Of a stretch of 9,033 nucleotides of DNA, positions 7,291 through 9,033 are shown piece after piece (position 1 is the stretch's first letter; each line of letters starts with the position of its first letter). This DNA is from Methanobacteriota archaeon (GTDB taxonomy: Archaea; Thermoplasmatota; Poseidoniia; Poseidoniales; Poseidoniaceae): positions 1 through 9,033 of the forward strand of contig JAPOHM010000048.1 of the NCBI GenBank assembly GCA_029979405.1, in the 5' to 3' direction. Position numbers and translations under genes: made by a program. The notes beneath the pieces are model-generated. The model saw only the letters and a program-made list of their open reading frames with translations. It did no database searches and was not told where the DNA came from.

Positions 7291-7310
7291 TCAATCACCT
7301 GCGATTGAAT
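7289..7310 (-). promoter_or_regulatory. Inverted repeat (8-bp stem, 6-nt loop) over the nmd3 ribosome binding site and start
   Basis: ATTCAATC (7289-7296) and GATTGAAT (7303-7310) are perfect inverted repeats separated by six bases. In the mRNA they would fold into a hairpin running from the last base of the upstream ccmD stop codon into the nmd3 start codon. The ribosome binding site AGGTGAT spans the loop and the 3' arm. Folding would hide part of this site and the first two bases of the ATG. Ribosomes finishing ccmD would open it, so translational coupling is a reasonable guess. The stem has only two G-C pairs and may be marginally stable; a DNA-level operator is an alternative. Confidence 0.45.
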
Positions 7311-7459
7311 TACTCTGACTCATCATTGGTAATAGCCTTCTCCAAAGAACGAATCTTATCCTCTAGAGATTTCGACCTTGCGAAAACGGTCCACGTCCAA
7401 ATCGCTAACCCTGCAACCATACCAAGGTAAGCTATAGCGAGATATGTTTTGTCATTCAC
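7310..7459 (-). CDS. ccmD: CcmD-like small membrane protein of the haem exporter
   Basis: This 49-codon gene has a GTG start at 7457-7459 that overlaps the ccmC TGA (GTGA arrangement) and ends in TAA. The predicted protein has a short polar N-terminus (MNDKTYLA), one membrane helix at about 8-27 (IAYLGMVAGLAIWTWTVFA), a basic stop-transfer RSK, and a charged amphipathic helix (SLEDKIRSLEKAI, about 31-43). This is the typical CcmD layout: one helix, basic inner flank, short cytoplasmic coiled tail, usual length 45-70 residues. In characterised bacterial systems CcmD associates with CcmC and CcmE in the CcmABCD complex that releases haem-loaded CcmE. A strong AGGAGG ribosome binding site at 7467-7472, seven bases upstream, supports both the gene and its GTG start. 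Position directly after ccmC is the usual order. Its sequence is too short for certainty on similarity alone. Confidence 0.82.
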   Translation of the reverse strand: MNDKTYLAIAYLGMVAGLAIWTWTVFARSKSLEDKIRSLEKAITNDESE

Positions 7460-8154
7460 TCGACCGCCTCCTCGTACTTAGCCTGAATATCTTCCACCTG
7501 CATTTGTAGTTTTGTCAAATGCATCCCTGAAATAATGTGCCCAATTACCAATATTGAAAATGAAATTGCTCCAATGAACAGAACTACACCCATGTCTGAA
7601 TTCAATGAACCTTCTGAAGTAGCAACAACGGGCCCAGGATGGCGAATTTGCCATAGTCTTGTAGCAATATATGTGACCGGGACAAGGATGAATCCATACA
7701 TTCCAAATGCGGAAAATGTATCTCTGGTTTCTATTCCATCAGGTTGAGACTTTCTACCTAAAACCAAGTAAAGCGAAAGTAAAGTAAGTATGGCAAAAGT
7801 GTTCAATCTTACGTCGGTCCAATCCCATGGAACTCCCCATTCCGCAGCACCCCAAATACATCCAGACCAAACCGCCATTAGACCAGTAGCCAAGCCTGCT
7901 TCTGTGCTTGCTACATGCATTCTCCAAGCCCATTCACTCCTTTTGAAAAACCAAACTACAGAACCTATGAATAGCATTGTGAAAGAAATCATTGCAGCCC
8001 AAGCACTCGGGACGTGCCAGTAAAAAATTCGCTGTGCTTCTGGCGCTTTGAAGGCGTCGATTGAGACCGATGGAGCCCACATAAATCCTAACCATAATGT
8101 CAACCCTGCACCGGTGAGACCGATAATCGCAAGGGATTGACCCCAATTTCTCAT
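7456..8154 (-). CDS. ccmC: CcmC, haem exporter/cytochrome c biogenesis protein
   Basis: CcmC is the integral membrane protein that binds haem with its tryptophan-rich loop and loads it onto the chaperone CcmE for c-type cytochrome assembly. From the ATG at 8152-8154 the protein has 232 residues and six hydrophobic segments. The haem-handling motif is clear: WGAAEWGVPWDW followed by TDVRLN. Two conserved histidines flank it, one in YWHVPSAW before and one in RHPG after, matching the pair of axial histidines known in E. coli CcmC. The reading frame is open ten codons further to a TTG at 8182-8184, three bases after the upstream gene's stop. I prefer the ATG because GAGGGGTGA lies just upstream of it (8157-8165) and it gives the usual short N-terminus before helix 1. 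Its stop overlaps the ccmD start. Family assignment is secure; start choice is fairly likely. Confidence 0.94.
   Translation of the reverse strand: MRNWGQSLAIIGLTGAGLTLWLGFMWAPSVSIDAFKAPEAQRIFYWHVPSAWAAMISFTMLFIGSVVWFFKRSEWAWRMHVASTEAGLATGLMAVWSGCIWGAAEWGVPWDWTDVRLNTFAILTLLSLYLVLGRKSQPDGIETRDTFSAFGMYGFILVPVTYIATRLWQIRHPGPVVATSEGSLNSDMGVVLFIGAISFSILVIGHIISGMHLTKLQMQVEDIQAKYEEAVE
7467..7472 (-). promoter_or_regulatory. Ribosome binding site of ccmD
   Basis: AGGAGG on the minus strand lies inside the last codons of ccmC, seven bases before the GTG start of the small ccmD gene. It is the main evidence that this short frame is translated and that GTG is its start. Confidence 0.65.
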
Positions 8155-8156
8155 AT

Positions 8157-8165
8157 TCACCCCTC
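8157..8165 (-). promoter_or_regulatory. Ribosome binding site deciding the ccmC start
   Basis: GAGGGGTGA on the minus strand ends two bases before the ATG at 8152-8154, with the GAGGGG core five bases upstream of it. The alternative TTG at 8182-8184 has only a weak GTGA before it, so this site favours the ATG. Confidence 0.55.
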
Positions 8166-8187
8166 GCAAGGTTTCATTATTCAATGT

Positions 8188-9033
8188 TCACGATGAAAGA
8201 GTATCGACGATTATTGCCCAGGGTAAGATTAGAATCGGAGTTAACAACCTTATCATTACTGCATTTGGTCTCGCTAAAGAAAGCGTTGAGTAAGATATCC
8301 AACCGACAATTGCCTCGGTAATCATACCAAGGAATGCGCCAACTACAATTAATTCAGCATTGAATCCTCCAGTAATAGTTGATGCAAGCATCGTCAATAA
8401 TCCACATAAAACAACTGAGTGCAATAAAGCGTTGGGCGGAATCGAGGATCTCGTTTTCCACCATGCAAAAGTGTGATTTTCTAATGTCAATTTGTGAATT
8501 GGATTTCCGGTTAATCCAGAAGCTAATGCAGGCGCCAATATGAATGCTATTTGCATTCTTGAGTCTAAATTGGCGGGGTCAAGAAGTGCCAACATCGCTC
8601 CGAGCACCAAAAGGCCTGATATCCCGTTATTGGCTAATCCGGAAAGGGTCCTAAGATTGATTCTGTGCCCGATATAGCCCTTGTGATGCGAAGTAGTTTC
8701 AATTTTTTCAAATACGCCCTTTCTGCAATTATTTTCCGTAATCTCGAACGGGAATGACACCGTTTTATCTGAGCATTGCTGAATTTTTGAATTATGGCTT
8801 GAAATTAGTATGGAATGTCCCCCAGCCGCTAAATTGCGTAATGTTTCGCACAACAAGTCTACTGACTTTGAATCCAAACCACTATCAGGCTCATCAAGTA
8901 AAATTGCTGTATTCTCTTCAGTGATCATTGCGGGGACTAAGGCTGACAAAACAGCTAATTTTCTTCTCTGTCCGCCAGATAGCATTGCAACTCTATCGTG
9001 TATTCTGTGATCTAATCCCCACTGTTTGAGAAG
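8188..9033 (-). CDS. ABC ATPase fused to a membrane domain, CcmA/CcmB-like (partial, runs off right edge)
   Basis: The frame is open to the window edge, giving about 281 residues and lacking the N-terminus with Walker A. The visible ATPase half has the ABC signature LSGGQRRKL (about 18-26), Walker B AILLDEPDSGLD (about 43-54, including the D-loop) and the switch histidine in LISSHNS (about 80). After a variable stretch (about 85-135) the same chain continues into about five hydrophobic segments (about 138-151, 160-176, 201-220, 225-247, 260-278). A polar loop (HKLTLENHTFAWWKTRSSIP, about 179-198) between the second and third recalls the cytoplasmic loop of CcmB-like ABC-2 permeases. The gene ends just before ccmC and ccmD, so the ATPase is most simply CcmA, powering release of haem-loaded CcmE, with the membrane part standing in for CcmB. 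CcmA and CcmB are normally separate proteins and the membrane half is divergent, so the CcmB call is inference. The ATG at 8983-8985 lies just before the signature motif and cannot be the true start. Confidence 0.8.
   Translation of the reverse strand, partial: LLKQWGLDHRIHDRVAMLSGGQRRKLAVLSALVPAMITEENTAILLDEPDSGLDSKSVDLLCETLRNLAAGGHSILISSHNSKIQQCSDKTVSFPFEITENNCRKGVFEKIETTSHHKGYIGHRINLRTLSGLANNGISGLLVLGAMLALLDPANLDSRMQIAFILAPALASGLTGNPIHKLTLENHTFAWWKTRSSIPPNALLHSVVLCGLLTMLASTITGGFNAELIVVGAFLGMITEAIVGWISYSTLSLARPNAVMIRLLTPILILPWAIIVDTLSS

Noticed and set aside
7116..7430. A 104-codon plus-strand frame opposite nmd3 and ccmD
   Set aside because: It covers the zinc-finger region of nmd3 on the other strand and encodes nothing recognisable; ccmD on the minus strand explains the remainder.
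8983..8985. ATG as the start of the ABC ATPase gene
   Set aside because: It lies one codon before the ABC signature motif, and the frame stays open with ATPase-like sequence (LLKQWGLDHRIHDRVA) to the window edge, so the gene is truncated by the window.

Overview
The window looks like genomic DNA from an archaeon, most likely a Thermoplasmatota lineage such as the marine Poseidoniales (Marine Group II). This assignment is inference. It rests on an archaeal NMD3 ribosome-export homologue, an archaeal-type bifunctional phosphoglucose/phosphomannose isomerase, an archaeal/fungal-looking aspartate-semialdehyde dehydrogenase, a dolichol-phosphate-type glycosyltransferase beside a large membrane protein, and purine-rich GGTGAT/GAGGAG ribosome binding sites. 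Coding density is very high. I see no rRNA, tRNA, CRISPR array, insertion sequence or long repeat.

Layout. Right half, minus strand, transcribed from the right edge towards position 5164: a partial ABC ATPase fused to a membrane domain (ccmA/ccmB-like), then ccmC, a 49-codon ccmD, nmd3, and a phosphoglucose/phosphomannose isomerase. Gaps are 0 to 33 bases or the genes overlap, so this is probably one transcription unit. It joins cytochrome c maturation (haem export) to a ribosome-assembly factor and a sugar-phosphate isomerase. In the middle, a lone plus-strand gene (4598-5167) encodes an M23/LytM-type metallopeptidase without a signal peptide. Its stop codon overlaps the isomerase's stop codon from the opposite strand. 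Left half, minus strand, transcribed from 4531 to beyond position 1: a 677-residue polytopic membrane protein with a GT-C-like look, a family 2 glycosyltransferase, aspartate-semialdehyde dehydrogenase, and an unrecognised protein with an acidic proline-rich tail that runs off the left edge. The 66-base gap 4532-4597 is the only clear divergent promoter region.

Working together. The glycosyltransferase and the membrane protein plausibly act in series: a lipid-phosphate sugar is made on the inner face and then used by a membrane glycosyltransferase, as in protein N-glycosylation or surface glycolipid synthesis. The isomerase could supply the hexose phosphates. The ccmC/ccmD pair and the ATPase-membrane fusion would deliver haem for c-type cytochromes.

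The points most worth a second look are the ATPase-membrane fusion, the 8-bp hairpin that spans the nmd3 ribosome binding site and start, the cytoplasmic M23 protein in an organism expected to lack peptidoglycan, and the unknown left-edge protein. I do not see a clearly new multi-gene defence or mobile system.
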